The notes: a model not told the origin generated them from the letters alone. DNA of 63,943 nt from Lentisphaerota bacterium (GCA_015061525.1 SUWK01000006.1:1-63943), one strand, 5' to 3'. Counted from the first letter of the stretch, positions 1 to 8,812 are shown. Numbers and translations: made by a program.

Positions 1-85
1 AAAAAACTCAGTGGAGTAACACCCGCGTGAATGTTTCTTTCACAAGAAAGAAAGTTTTGCAAAAAAACTCAATAGAGTAACACCC
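1..85. repeat. two copies of a 24-bp direct repeat with a hairpin between
   Basis: Positions 1-24 and 62-85 carry the same 24-mer apart from two bases; the core is ACTCARTRGAGTAACACCC, itself an imperfect palindrome (ACTC/GAGT). The copies are 61 bp apart start to start. Between them lies a perfect 8-bp inverted repeat, TTTCTTTC (34-41) and GAAAGAAA (46-53), with a 4-base loop. The window begins inside the first copy, so the full extent of the array is unknown. It could be a regulator binding site, the edge of a repeat array or a degraded mobile element end. Confidence 0.6.
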
Positions 86-155
86 TCCACAACTTGTGTG
101 CGCAATATGTTGTCAACCTATATTAGGAACAGAACATATAAAAAATTGTTTTATG

Positions 156-190
156 CGTTCCCATGTATATTGATGTGGGAACGTTTTTTT
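156..190 (+). terminator. Rho-independent terminator
   Basis: An 8-bp stem, CGTTCCCA (156-163) with TGGGAACG (176-183), is followed by seven T (184-190). It ends a transcript coming from outside the window on the left. Confidence 0.8.
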
Positions 191-236
191 ATTCCTGAAA
201 TAAAGATTATTTTCGTCGGATAGTTTAACGGTTTTC

Positions 237-265
237 TTGACAAGAGACGGATTTGGAGCTATATT
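237..265 (+). promoter_or_regulatory. promoter of the marR-secretin cluster
   Basis: TTGACA (237-242), a 17-bp spacer and TATATT (260-265) form a near-consensus sigma-70 promoter. The leader to the ATG at 340 would be about 70 nt. Confidence 0.8.
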
Positions 266-339
266 ATCTGAATAACAGAAATATTTTGTCTTAAATCAAT
301 TTTAAAAGTTATAAAATAAAAGACTGGAATAAACACACC

Positions 340-804
340 ATGGATGTAGATTGTTTCAAAAGGATGTACCGGATGATCGACTATCAGCGGCGTCTGTGTA
401 TGTGCGATGTGTGCAGCCGTTACAACTGGCAGGAGTTTGCCGGTAAAATATCTTTTAAACAGTTGGATTATTTGATGCTCATCCGTCTGGCGATGCCGTG
501 CAATCTTCAGCAGGTCATGACACTGACCGGGTTATCCAGTTCAGCGGCTTCGCTTTTTGTTGATAAAATGACCAAACAGGGTGTGATCCTTCGCGAACAG
601 GATCCGCGTGACCGTCGTAATATATTGATCCGTCCCGGAGTCAAACTCATGGAATTGCTTAATGAGATCGACTTTGAGCTTGAGAAGATCATTCTCACGG
701 AACTGCGGCATTGTTCACCGGAACAAATTGCGGAATTGGATCGCAGTTGTGCTTTGGTATGTGATAAGTTGGAGAAGATCAACAACACTTCGGTGCTGCC
801 TTGA
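340..804 (+). CDS. MarR-family transcriptional regulator
   Basis: A 154-residue protein with the size and layout of a MarR regulator. Residues 48-98 form the winged helix: a recognition-helix region (LTGLSSSAASLFVDKM) followed by the wing signature around EQDPRDRRN, in which the D-x-R arginines are typical of the family. MarR proteins bind DNA as dimers and usually repress a neighbouring gene until a small ligand is bound. The ATG lacks a strong Shine-Dalgarno but follows a good promoter. The next gene starts 52 bp downstream on the same strand with no terminator between, so it may regulate itself and the two secretin-like genes. The ligand cannot be read from sequence. Confidence 0.85.
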   Translation: MDVDCFKRMYRMIDYQRRLCMCDVCSRYNWQEFAGKISFKQLDYLMLIRLAMPCNLQQVMTLTGLSSSAASLFVDKMTKQGVILREQDPRDRRNILIRPGVKLMELLNEIDFELEKIILTELRHCSPEQIAELDRSCALVCDKLEKINNTSVLP

Positions 805-856
805 CCGGATCCATTCAAGAGTGCCTTTTTTGTTTAACCCAAACCAAGGAGAAATT

Positions 857-2395
857 GTGAAAAGGCGTTTATTATTGTTTGCACTGCCGATGGTGGTGTG
901 TGGGGGAGTTTCTGCGATTGCCGCAGGAAACGGTGCGGCGGATGCCGCGACCGGGGAACGACAGATCAAATTGATTCAGGACAATGGCAACACCCGTTTT
1001 GTCAGCCGGGTTTTCCCGCTGAAGCACTTGAGTGCCCAGGAGCTGCAGCCGTTTGTCAAATCAGCGATTCTCCGTTACAGTGCCAACTCCAGAATGCAAT
1101 GTGTCAACTTCAGTGACGGCCGCGGAGTTGGTATACTGGTCACTACCGGTGAAGAATTCATGCCTTATGTTGAGGATTTGATTCGTCAGCTGGATATTCC
1201 CGGCAAGAGTGTCCGTGGAAAACGTATTGACGGAACCGGTACGGCGAATTACGCCTACAATCCCAAATACCGTGCTGCGGCGCAGTTCAAAGAGATCATC
1301 GACAATGTGGTCGCTTCCAGCGAGGGAACCTCCGGTATTGATTTGGCGACCAACACGATTTTCTGGAGCGATGCGGTCACTTCTGCCAAAGGAACTTTGG
1401 ATTGGGTCAAACTGCTCGACCGTCCGCTTCCGCAGGTTCGTGTCCGTTTCAACTATTATGAAGTGCGTGAAAGCACTCTGCGTGACGTCGGTTTCGACTA
1501 TCTGGCATGGAAGAACGGTCCCGGTGTGAACTTGCTGAATGTCGGCTACAATGCCGGTCGTCTGGTTATGGATGAGGCGATAACTTCAGCTTTGAGCAGT
1601 GCCACCAGCTGGGGATACGGCGGTATCTTCTTTGCTCCGTCTTTTGACATGAGCTTTATCCGCTGTCTGCAGCAGTCCGGCGAGGCATCTGTTGCCGCCG
1701 ATGGTGCGCTGACCATGATCAACACCCCGATCAAGAGTATCGAGGATTTCCAGGCTCTGGTTGAATCCCAGAAGGCTGATCCTGCCAATGCTCCCTATAT
1801 TTACAAACTTTCTCTGACTCCGGAATATCAGAATATTGCCAAAAACAGTCAGGGCCGCTCTTTCATCGGTGCGAGCTTTGAAACTGATGACTCCGGTGAA
1901 TTGTACAAGAATCCGCCGCAGATGGAACTGACGGTCATCAACCCCATCATCTGCATGCCCGGTGACCGTTCAAAAGCTGATGCCGACGGATTTATCCCGT
2001 TCCCCGAAGCCAATACCAAAGATATCGAGAATGGCGGCGTTATCTTCCGCTACAAATTCAACTTCAAAAATGTTGTTGAACGCGGTAACACCGGACAGGA
2101 ATTGAGCAATGCCGCCTCCGTTGCCGGCGGTATGACCCTCGGTTACGATGTGGAAAAAGTTGTCGGTGTCTATGAGAAGGATTCTGAAGTCCGTCAGACG
2201 ATCGGTCTGCCGGTACTCTCCAAGATCCCCGTTCTGAAGTATCTCTTCAGCACGACCACCGTTGTCCGTGAAACCACTTACATCATCGTCACTGCCGAAG
2301 CGACTCTGGTAACACCGGATATGGCAGGTTATTCATCCAAGAGCCGTACCGTGGAGATCCACGAGCGGCAGCAGAAAGATTTCTTTGAGGACTGA
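857..2395 (+). CDS. secretin-like outer-membrane protein (type II/III secretion family), copy 1
   Basis: 512 residues from a GTG start at 857, chosen because AAGGAG (846-851) lies just upstream and the product then begins with a signal peptide (basic start, hydrophobic LLLFALPMVV, cleavage near residue 22). The open frame extends further 5' but overlaps marR. The N-terminal half resembles a secretin N1 domain. Then comes the segment beginning PLPQVRVRFNYYEV and the C-terminal secretin hallmark GLPVLSKIPVLKYLF at about residues 449-463. Secretins form large gated outer-membrane pores for type II secretion or type IV pili. A related but longer paralogue follows after 6 bp. No ATPase or inner-membrane platform gene is nearby, so the system served is unknown. 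Confidence 0.75.
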   Translation: MKRRLLLFALPMVVCGGVSAIAAGNGAADAATGERQIKLIQDNGNTRFVSRVFPLKHLSAQELQPFVKSAILRYSANSRMQCVNFSDGRGVGILVTTGEEFMPYVEDLIRQLDIPGKSVRGKRIDGTGTANYAYNPKYRAAAQFKEIIDNVVASSEGTSGIDLATNTIFWSDAVTSAKGTLDWVKLLDRPLPQVRVRFNYYEVRESTLRDVGFDYLAWKNGPGVNLLNVGYNAGRLVMDEAITSALSSATSWGYGGIFFAPSFDMSFIRCLQQSGEASVAADGALTMINTPIKSIEDFQALVESQKADPANAPYIYKLSLTPEYQNIAKNSQGRSFIGASFETDDSGELYKNPPQMELTVINPIICMPGDRSKADADGFIPFPEANTKDIENGGVIFRYKFNFKNVVERGNTGQELSNAASVAGGMTLGYDVEKVVGVYEKDSEVRQTIGLPVLSKIPVLKYLFSTTTVVRETTYIIVTAEATLVTPDMAGYSSKSRTVEIHERQQKDFFED

Positions 2396-2401
2396 TAAGC
2401 C

Positions 2402-4408
2402 ATGAAAAGAACATTATTACTCTTTGCCGTTGCTGGGGTTTTCAGCAGTTTTGCTTCTGATGTTGTCCCCGGTACTCCCAAAGATCTCAGTACCCAAATG
2501 TCTTCCGGCTATAAATCACCGGCAGTCAATACGGAACTGAAGGTCAATATTAATGAAAATACCAAGGCTGTCCGTTTCATTCAGAGCAATGCGGATCCCT
2601 ACGTCGTCACTAAAGCCTACCGGCTCAAAGCTGCCGACCCGTACATTGCCCGTGCCTATGTGCGTTCTGCCATCGGTGCCAAAAGCGTGAATGCCAGTCC
2701 GGTGCAGGTCGCGGCTCTCAAATACACAGACGGCAACGCATTTTTGCTGGTTTCTGCTGAAGAGTACCGCTTCAAAGACTCTGCCAACGGCGAAGGCATC
2801 GACAGCATTATTGCCAAACTGGATAAAAATACTCTTGCCAATGTCAGCAATGACAGTGCCTGGGTGTATTTTCCGAAACATCTGCCTGCAGCCACGCTGA
2901 AAAGCATGCTGTCAGTGGTCGGTTCCAATGTCAATAATCCCCAGTTTGCCATCTCACCGGATTATATGCTGGTCGATGCTGAACTCAATATGCTGATGGT
3001 TTGTGCGCCGGATTGGTCAGGCAAAGTCATGAAAGAGATGCTTGCCAAGTATGACAATCCCATGCCGCAGGTGCGTATCGGTTATAAAATCATTGAAGTG
3101 TATGCTGAAAATGATGACCGTATCGGTGTTGACTTCCAGAGCTGGAAGAACAATGACGGTGTGGATCTTTTCTCTGCCGGTGCCCGTGTCCGCCGCAACT
3201 GGTCAAGTTTCTTCCACGGCGGTGTTGACAATAATGGTTCCAACCGTACCAGCTATTGGAACTTCAACCCCAAATGGAACACTCGTTATCTTGACTTTAT
3301 GACCAGCATTGGCAAAGCCAAAGTGCTGACCAGCGGTACGTTGATGGCGAAAAACCGTGAGGTTTCCGCGATCTCTCTGGATTACGGTTACTTCTATGAA
3401 CGCAACGACTACTCCGTTGACATGGGTTACGGAATGGGTGAATTTGCCTACACGGACCCCAACCCCAATGCTATTTACCGTCAGCAGCTGGCGAAGATCC
3501 TGCCTGAAACTCTGCTGAAAGACGAGTATTACTCCAATTTGAGCATGGTCCGTTTCACTCCGCGTATGATCGACTATCTCGACGGACAGCCGATTTGGAA
3601 ACCCAATACCACTGATGCTGACGGCAATTATGTCGATGCTGTGAAAAACATCATTATCAACGCGGTTCCCGCAGCGTTTCTCAATCAGGCTAAACAGGCC
3701 GGTCTTGAAGAAGCGATGGGCAAAGTTGCCGCCGGTGCGCTGCAGCAGAGTGAGATCACTGCTTATGTTACACAGTATGTTACCACTGCGGCGACCACTT
3801 ATGTCTCTGAACACCCGGAGCTGGCGGAATCTTTGAAAAACACCCTCGGAGTCCTCTTCTCCTGGTATTCAAAAGGTGATACCACTGTGGAAGGTTTCCC
3901 CGGTATCATCCATGGTAAACTGCAGTATCCGATGGCACAGGACGGCTTCAAGTTTGCTCTCAAAGTGCGTCCGGTCGTTACCGGTGCTGCTGCGACGATC
4001 GAATTTGCCGGCAATACCGTCTCTCTTCTGGGCTGGAACTCCGACGGTTCTCCGCGGGTCAGCAAATCCGATGTCAAGACTACCTTCCAGGCGGCTTACG
4101 GCAATCAGGAGTTTGTTATCGGCGGTTTGCGCCGTACCGAAACTGTCCGCAGTGTGGCCGGTTTGCCGTTCCTGAAAGATATTCCGGTTCTCGGACTGCT
4201 TTTCAGCACGGAAAACGAGTCCATCAAGCAGTCTGATCTGGTCATCGTTGCCACGGTTGAATTTTCCGCTCCGCGCAATGCCGGAATGGTCGAAGATTAC
4301 ACCAAACAGATCGACAAGACGCTCAAGAATGTCAACAAAGGTGTTGACAGCAAGGTTGGAAACATGTTTTTCCAGCAGTACGGTATTGACACCGACGAGA
4401 TCAAGTGA
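2402..4408 (+). CDS. secretin-like outer-membrane protein, copy 2
   Basis: 668 residues with a signal peptide (MKRTLLLFAVAGVFSSFAS). It shares the layout of the preceding gene: an N-terminal domain, then PMPQVRIGYKIIEV, then a tryptophan pair (FQSWKNNDGV, compared with YLAWKNGPGV in copy 1), and the secretin-type terminus GLPFLKDIPVLGLLF near residue 586. It is about 150 residues longer, partly from an alanine-rich helical insertion at about residues 415-490. The two genes are 6 bp apart, so they are one transcription unit and may build a mixed pore. A tail of about 60 residues after the last strands could bind a pilotin or partner. Family assignment is good; the substrate is unknown. Confidence 0.72.
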   Translation: MKRTLLLFAVAGVFSSFASDVVPGTPKDLSTQMSSGYKSPAVNTELKVNINENTKAVRFIQSNADPYVVTKAYRLKAADPYIARAYVRSAIGAKSVNASPVQVAALKYTDGNAFLLVSAEEYRFKDSANGEGIDSIIAKLDKNTLANVSNDSAWVYFPKHLPAATLKSMLSVVGSNVNNPQFAISPDYMLVDAELNMLMVCAPDWSGKVMKEMLAKYDNPMPQVRIGYKIIEVYAENDDRIGVDFQSWKNNDGVDLFSAGARVRRNWSSFFHGGVDNNGSNRTSYWNFNPKWNTRYLDFMTSIGKAKVLTSGTLMAKNREVSAISLDYGYFYERNDYSVDMGYGMGEFAYTDPNPNAIYRQQLAKILPETLLKDEYYSNLSMVRFTPRMIDYLDGQPIWKPNTTDADGNYVDAVKNIIINAVPAAFLNQAKQAGLEEAMGKVAAGALQQSEITAYVTQYVTTAATTYVSEHPELAESLKNTLGVLFSWYSKGDTTVEGFPGIIHGKLQYPMAQDGFKFALKVRPVVTGAAATIEFAGNTVSLLGWNSDGSPRVSKSDVKTTFQAAYGNQEFVIGGLRRTETVRSVAGLPFLKDIPVLGLLFSTENESIKQSDLVIVATVEFSAPRNAGMVEDYTKQIDKTLKNVNKGVDSKVGNMFFQQYGIDTDEIK

Positions 4409-4430
4409 TATATTTTACTTGTGAATCCGG

Positions 4431-4467
4431 GACGGCAGAGGATCCACCTCTGCCGTCTGTTTTTTTT
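4431..4467 (+). terminator. terminator of the secretin operon
   Basis: A perfect 11-bp stem, GACGGCAGAGG (4431-4441) with CCTCTGCCGTC (4447-4457), is followed by a run of eight T. Confidence 0.92.
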
Positions 4468-4484
4468 GAAATATGGAGGGGGAT

Positions 4485-5189
4485 ATGAACAGTAAAATAT
4501 GCCGATGGCTCAAAGCCGAGCTTGCCGGCTGGCAGCTCTGGGAAGTTGTGTACACTGCGATATGCACGTTATCGATCATGCTGATATCGTTTGCCTGCGG
4601 GGAAAATTGGCTGGGAGTTGCCTCGGCGGTGACCGGGACGCTTTATACCCTGCTGGCAGGCAAAGGCAAAACAAGCTGTTATTTTTTCGGGATATTCAAT
4701 TCTGCAGCATACGGTTACATCGCATACTCCTGTAAATTGTATGGGGATGCCATGCTGAACTGGTTCTGCTATCTGCCGATGATGTTTGCCGGTATGATTT
4801 TCTGGCGCAGAAAGCTGGATGCTGAAAACTGTGTGGAAAAGCGGCTGTTGACGGTTTCGGGCAGGATCATTACCGCCGCAGTCTCATTTTGCGGTATTGC
4901 CGGTTACGCGTTTGTACTTAAAAAGCTCGGCGGCGGACAGCCGTGGGTAGACTCCTGTACCACGGTATTGTCGGTAGTTGCAATGGTGCTGACGGTGAAA
5001 CGGTGTGCCGAACAGTGGTTGATGTGGATACTGGTCAACGGTATTTCAGTTGTGATGTGGCTGCGGGTTTATCTTAACGGCGGCAATTCGGTTGCGACAT
5101 TGCTGTGGTGGCTGATAATGTTCATCACCGGCGTGATCTTTTTTATCCGTTGGCAGAGAGCGGCAAACATGGAAAAGAAGCTCAACTGA
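4485..5189 (+). CDS. pnuC: PnuC-family nicotinamide riboside transporter
   Basis: A 234-residue integral membrane protein with about seven hydrophobic helices. The PnuC pattern is visible in LAGKGKTSCYFFGIFNSAAY and in the YGDAMLNWFCYLPM helix, with the aromatic/asparagine residues that line the substrate path of the family, and in WILVNGISVVMWL near the end. PnuC proteins move nicotinamide riboside (or, in relatives, thiamine) by facilitated diffusion. The ATG at 4485 is preferred over 4473 because GGAGGGGG (4475-4482) sits upstream of it. No riboswitch or promoter is obvious. The stop overlaps the convergent M24 peptidase gene by 8 bp. Confidence 0.85.
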   Translation: MNSKICRWLKAELAGWQLWEVVYTAICTLSIMLISFACGENWLGVASAVTGTLYTLLAGKGKTSCYFFGIFNSAAYGYIAYSCKLYGDAMLNWFCYLPMMFAGMIFWRRKLDAENCVEKRLLTVSGRIITAAVSFCGIAGYAFVLKKLGGGQPWVDSCTTVLSVVAMVLTVKRCAEQWLMWILVNGISVVMWLRVYLNGGNSVATLLWWLIMFITGVIFFIRWQRAANMEKKLN

Positions 5190-6294
5190 TTTCCAGAAAG
5201 TCCGGAGCCGCCGTCAGGCAGAGAGCCGGTGAGCCGTCCAGAGGGAGATACATCAAATCTTCCAGACGGATGCCGCCCCATTCCGGGTAGTACAACCCTG
5301 GTTCGACAGTGACAACTTCACCGCCCCGTAAAGCGTTTTTTGCCCGGGGCGAAAGCCTGGGCGATTCGTGGATTTCCAGACCGACACCGTGACCGAGACC
5401 GTGGAAAAAGCCGAATTGTCCGCGTTCGTCAGATCCGGTGAAAAAGTGATGTTTTTCCAGAATACCTTCTGCCGCACAGTGGATGGAAGCTCCGTAAGAA
5501 CCGGGTTTGATCAGAGTTTTTGCATATTCTCTTGCTTCCAGAACCGCATCGTATGCCCGGCGGACGATATCCGGAGCTTTACCTTTGACCACAGTGCGCG
5601 TCAGATCGCCCCAGTAGCCGCTTTCCGGAGAGCGGGGGAAGATATCCATGACGATCGGGCTGTTCGCTTTTAACGGGCCGCTGCCGGCGTTATGCGGTTG
5701 TGCGCCCTGAATGCCTCCGGCGCAGATGGTTCCGGTGGGCAGCATGTTGTTGCGGAGGATTTCGGAATCTATTTCGGCGCGAAGGATCTCGCTGGTGAGC
5801 GTTTTGCCCTGCCATGAGATGAAATTTCCGTCGACGGAACTGTTTTTCAGAATATCCACAGCCCGGGCGAAACCGGCTTCCGCTGCGCGCTGGGCGGCAG
5901 TTATCAATTTGACTTCGTCAGGGGTTTTGAACTCCCGCTGTGGAAAAAAGTCTTCTTCGGCGACGGTTACAATCACTCCGGCGGCACGCATTTTATCTGC
6001 CAGACCGAGCGGGAATTTTTCCGGAACTGCAAAAGTCCGGCAATGATGTTTTTGAGCAACTGCCAGGAGGATGTCCAGACGTTTGATAGAATCAAAGGAG
6101 CTTTCCGGCAGCACAGTGACCCCGGGTTTTGCATTGTTTTTTGCACGGTCGATCTCCAGAGCCGATAAAATTGCACAGCGGGTGTCGTTAAATTCATAAA
6201 AAATGAAATCATCCGGAGTGGAAATGCCGGTTGCATAGCGGATATCGGCACAATTTTCACCGGAACCGATAAGTAAACGGATAAAATTTTTCAT
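5182..6294 (-). CDS. M24-family aminopeptidase (Xaa-Pro peptidase type)
   Basis: 370 residues from the ATG at 6294; an in-frame ATG at 6327 is possible, but the creatinase-like N-domain fits the shorter form. The C-terminal pita-bread domain carries all five metal ligands of the family: Asp217 and Asp230, His302 in HGLGHGVGLEIHE, Glu331 in VEPGLYYP and Glu345 in IRLEDL. Such enzymes use two metal ions to remove N-terminal residues before proline in cytoplasmic peptides. It is convergent with pnuC and divergent from plsY. Whether it is a strict prolyl peptidase or a related dipeptidase cannot be told. Confidence 0.88.
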   Translation of the reverse strand: MKNFIRLLIGSGENCADIRYATGISTPDDFIFYEFNDTRCAILSALEIDRAKNNAKPGVTVLPESSFDSIKRLDILLAVAQKHHCRTFAVPEKFPLGLADKMRAAGVIVTVAEEDFFPQREFKTPDEVKLITAAQRAAEAGFARAVDILKNSSVDGNFISWQGKTLTSEILRAEIDSEILRNNMLPTGTICAGGIQGAQPHNAGSGPLKANSPIVMDIFPRSPESGYWGDLTRTVVKGKAPDIVRRAYDAVLEAREYAKTLIKPGSYGASIHCAAEGILEKHHFFTGSDERGQFGFFHGLGHGVGLEIHESPRLSPRAKNALRGGEVVTVEPGLYYPEWGGIRLEDLMYLPLDGSPALCLTAAPDFLEIS

Positions 6295-6354
6295 TTTGAT
6301 ATTGACTTTTTCGCAAACATGGTTCATATTATTATATTGTAAATCTTTTATTGT

Positions 6355-6383
6355 AATATAACCCTTGACCGGGAAATTTTCAA
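6355..6383 (-). promoter_or_regulatory. promoter of the M24 peptidase gene
   Basis: On the minus strand TTGAAA (6383-6378), 17 bp and TATATT (6360-6355) make a near-consensus promoter. Confidence 0.75.
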
Positions 6384-6396
6384 GTAAGGATAGAAA

Positions 6397-7053
6397 ATGG
6401 AATATTTCAAAGCTGTAATGTTGGTCATTTTTGCGTATTTGATGGGCAGTATTCCCTGGGGATTCATCATCGGCAAGGCCAAAGGCATTGATGTGCGTAC
6501 GGTCGGTTCAAAGAATATAGGTGCGACCAATGTGACCCGCTGTGTCGGCAAAGCTGCCGGAAAACTTTGTTTTGCTCTGGATTTTGCCAAAGGTGCGCTG
6601 CCGGTGTTTGCCGCGCAGAAACTGATCGGTTGCGGATTTATCAGTATGCCGCAGGCATGGCAGGTCTATGTGGTCATTGCGGTGCTGCTGGCAACGGTGT
6701 TGGGACATATGTTTCCGGTGTTTTTGAAATTTCATGGCGGCAAGGGGGTAAGTACTGCTGCCGGTGCTGTTGTCGCATTGGCTCCGGTTGCGCTGCTGAC
6801 CGCTCTGGTGGTTTGGGTGGTGGTGTTTCTGGTATCGCGTTATGTTTCTCTGGCAAGTATTTCAGCCGCCGCAGTGCTGCCGGTTGCGGCATGGGTGCTT
6901 TATCTGATCGGCTTCGGTTCTGAATTGGCACGCACCCCGGAAGTGCGGGTTTTCCTGATATTGATCGCTCTGTTGACGATCATCCGTCACCGGACGAATA
7001 TTCAGCGTTTGCTGCAGGGTACGGAGAACCGTTTTGGTAAAAAAAGTGAGTAA
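6397..7053 (+). CDS. plsY: acyl-phosphate glycerol-3-phosphate acyltransferase PlsY
   Basis: A 218-residue multi-pass membrane enzyme that transfers an acyl group from acyl-phosphate to glycerol 3-phosphate, the first acylation in phospholipid synthesis. All PlsY signatures are present: GSIPWGFIIGKAKGIDVR with SKNIGATNV after it, GHMFPVFLKFHGGKGVSTA in the middle and HRTNIQRLLQGTENR at the C-terminus. The length is normal. AAGTAAGGA lies before the ATG. The gene is transcribed divergently from the peptidase. Confidence 0.95.
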   Translation: MEYFKAVMLVIFAYLMGSIPWGFIIGKAKGIDVRTVGSKNIGATNVTRCVGKAAGKLCFALDFAKGALPVFAAQKLIGCGFISMPQAWQVYVVIAVLLATVLGHMFPVFLKFHGGKGVSTAAGAVVALAPVALLTALVVWVVVFLVSRYVSLASISAAAVLPVAAWVLYLIGFGSELARTPEVRVFLILIALLTIIRHRTNIQRLLQGTENRFGKKSE

Positions 7054-7098
7054 ATCACTGTTTGTTTGAAAAAAACTGAATTATTTTTGTTATATGAC

Positions 7099-7127
7099 TT
7101 GATTTTTTGTCAAGTAAAAACTATATT
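7099..7127 (+). promoter_or_regulatory. promoter of the TIGR04073-like gene
   Basis: TTGATT (7099-7104), 17 bp, TATATT (7122-7127). A small inverted repeat (ACTTGA/TCAAGT, 7097-7115) overlaps the -35 region. Confidence 0.65.
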
Positions 7128-7194
7128 ACGCATGTATTGGTTATATGCAAAGTCAGTGAATTATCAACTCAAAAAATATATGGAGTATGAAGTA

Positions 7195-7626
7195 ATGAAG
7201 TTCAGCAAAACTTTTCTGGTCGCACTCTTTGTCGGAGTCGTTATGGTCGGTGGTGCGTTCAGTGCCAAAGCAGATGATGCATGGCTGATGCGTCCGGTGG
7301 AGAAACTCGGCAGAGGTATCACCAATGCAGCTTTCTGTTTTCTTGAACTGCCGATGAAGTGGACTGATGTTACAGAGGAAAAAGGTTCGCTTGCCGGTTT
7401 GACTTACGGTACGCTCAAAGGAGTCTGCTACACCGTCGGCCGTGTTTTTGTGGGTGCCATTGATATTGTGACTTTCCCGTTCCCGCTGCCCGGTTGCCCG
7501 GATGATTTGGAAGATGTGGGTTGGGGTTACGGACCGATCATGAAACCGGCATGGGTGGTTCCGGTTGGACGTGACTGGAACAACTTCATCTACAATGATG
7601 AGTCGGTCATCAACCCGGCTCAGTAA
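7195..7626 (+). CDS. small exported protein resembling the exosortase-associated TIGR04073 family
   Basis: 143 residues from the ATG at 7195, preceded by GGAG. The longer open frame upstream would run through the promoter. A signal peptide (residues 1-24, ending FSAKA) precedes a compact domain with KLGRGITNAAFCFLELP, a glycine-rich middle and a C-terminal aromatic part with GWGYGPIMKPAWVVPVG. The GRGxxN...ELP pattern matches what I recall of TIGR04073 proteins, which are found in PVC and other bacteria with exosortase/PEP-CTERM sorting. No exosortase is in the window. The function is unknown; it is probably periplasmic or outer-membrane associated. Confidence 0.6.
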   Translation: MKFSKTFLVALFVGVVMVGGAFSAKADDAWLMRPVEKLGRGITNAAFCFLELPMKWTDVTEEKGSLAGLTYGTLKGVCYTVGRVFVGAIDIVTFPFPLPGCPDDLEDVGWGYGPIMKPAWVVPVGRDWNNFIYNDESVINPAQ

Positions 7627-7645
7627 TAAAATTGCCGGATGTTTT

Positions 7646-7677
7646 GCCGGAGCGTGTCGCAGCGTTCCGGCTTTTTT
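7646..7677 (+). terminator. Rho-independent terminator
   Basis: GCCGGAGCG (7646-7654) pairs with CGTTCCGGC (7663-7671), one G-T wobble, followed by six T. Confidence 0.9.
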
Positions 7678-7711
7678 GTAATTTAACACACTTTTTCAGG
7701 ATGTAGTATAA

Positions 7712-8812
7712 ATGAGTTTTTCCTGTGGTTTCGTAGGCTTGCCCAATGTCGGCAAATCCACTCTTTTCAATGCGTTGAGTCATGGAGGGGCTGAAGCGGC
7801 AAATTTTCCGTTCTGTACGATTGAACCGAATACCGGTATCGTGCAGGTTCCTGACAAGCGTTTGGCGGTGCTGGCGGAGTTGGAGAAGTCCGGCAGGATC
7901 GTACCTTCAACTTTGAAATTCATTGACATTGCCGGTCTGGTGCGTGGAGCGAGTCAGGGGCAGGGGCTGGGAAATCAGTTTCTCGGTCACGTGCGTACCG
8001 TGGATGCGATAGCTCATGTGGTGCGTCTTTTTGAAGATTCTGACGTAGTTCATGTTTCCGGCAAAGTTGATCCGGTCAGCGATCTGGAAACCATCAGCAC
8101 GGAGTTGATGCTTGCTGATTTGGAAATGTTGGAAAAACGCCGGGACAAAGCGTATAAAAATGCCCGTTCAAATGATGCGGATGCCAAAGCGGAATACGAA
8201 TTGATCGTCGCGATGATCGCAGATCTTTCCGAGGGGCGTGCTCCGCGTTTTGACCGGAATGATCCCAAAGTCAAGGCATTGGTGGATAATTTCGGACTTC
8301 TTACGGTTAAACCGGCGTTCGTCTGTGCCAATGTCGGTGAGGATCAGGCGGCGGACTACACTAATTGTGAGGCCGGTAAACGCCTGGCGGCGTATGCTGC
8401 AGAGCATGGATTGGAAGTTGTGCCGGTATGTGCCAAATTTGAGGATGAATTGGGTGCGCTTTCGCCGGAAGAGGCGGAGGTGTTTATGGCAGATCTGGGA
8501 ATTTCCGGTTCCGGTCTTGACCGGGTGGTGGAAACCGGTTACCGCCTGTTGGACTATATTACGTTTTTTACCGCAGGTCCTATGGAATCCCGGGCGTGGA
8601 CGGTGACCCGCGGAGCATTGGCTCCGGAAGCTGCCGGTAAGATCCACACCGATCTTCAGCGTGGATTTATCCGCATGGAAACTGTTTCCTATGAAGATCT
8701 GGTAGAGTGCGGTTCCTGGGCAAAAGCGCAGCTTGCCGGTAAATTGCGTATTGAGGGTAAAGAGTACGAAATGCAGGATGGCGATGTGATACACGTCCGC
8801 TTTTCAGTATGA
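7712..8812 (+). CDS. ychF: YchF/Obg-like ATPase
   Basis: 366 residues, the usual length for YchF. The P-loop is at residues 9-17 (GLPNVGKST), the switch motif is FIDIAGLVRGAS, and the family's altered nucleotide-specificity motif NxxE appears as NVGE near residue 210, which favours ATP over GTP. A coiled-coil insertion (residues about 130-165) and a C-terminal TGS domain complete the fold. YchF binds ribosomes and is linked to oxidative-stress control. A dksA-like gene follows from its own promoter, which overlaps the end of ychF. Confidence 0.96.
   Translation: MSFSCGFVGLPNVGKSTLFNALSHGGAEAANFPFCTIEPNTGIVQVPDKRLAVLAELEKSGRIVPSTLKFIDIAGLVRGASQGQGLGNQFLGHVRTVDAIAHVVRLFEDSDVVHVSGKVDPVSDLETISTELMLADLEMLEKRRDKAYKNARSNDADAKAEYELIVAMIADLSEGRAPRFDRNDPKVKALVDNFGLLTVKPAFVCANVGEDQAADYTNCEAGKRLAAYAAEHGLEVVPVCAKFEDELGALSPEEAEVFMADLGISGSGLDRVVETGYRLLDYITFFTAGPMESRAWTVTRGALAPEAAGKIHTDLQRGFIRMETVSYEDLVECGSWAKAQLAGKLRIEGKEYEMQDGDVIHVRFSV

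Noticed and set aside
1-85. CRISPR array end
   Set aside because: Only two degenerate repeats with mismatches, no third unit, and no cas gene in the window.
662-856. Upstream extension of the first secretin-like gene
   Set aside because: It overlaps marR out of frame, and the GTG at 857 has a ribosome site and yields a signal peptide.
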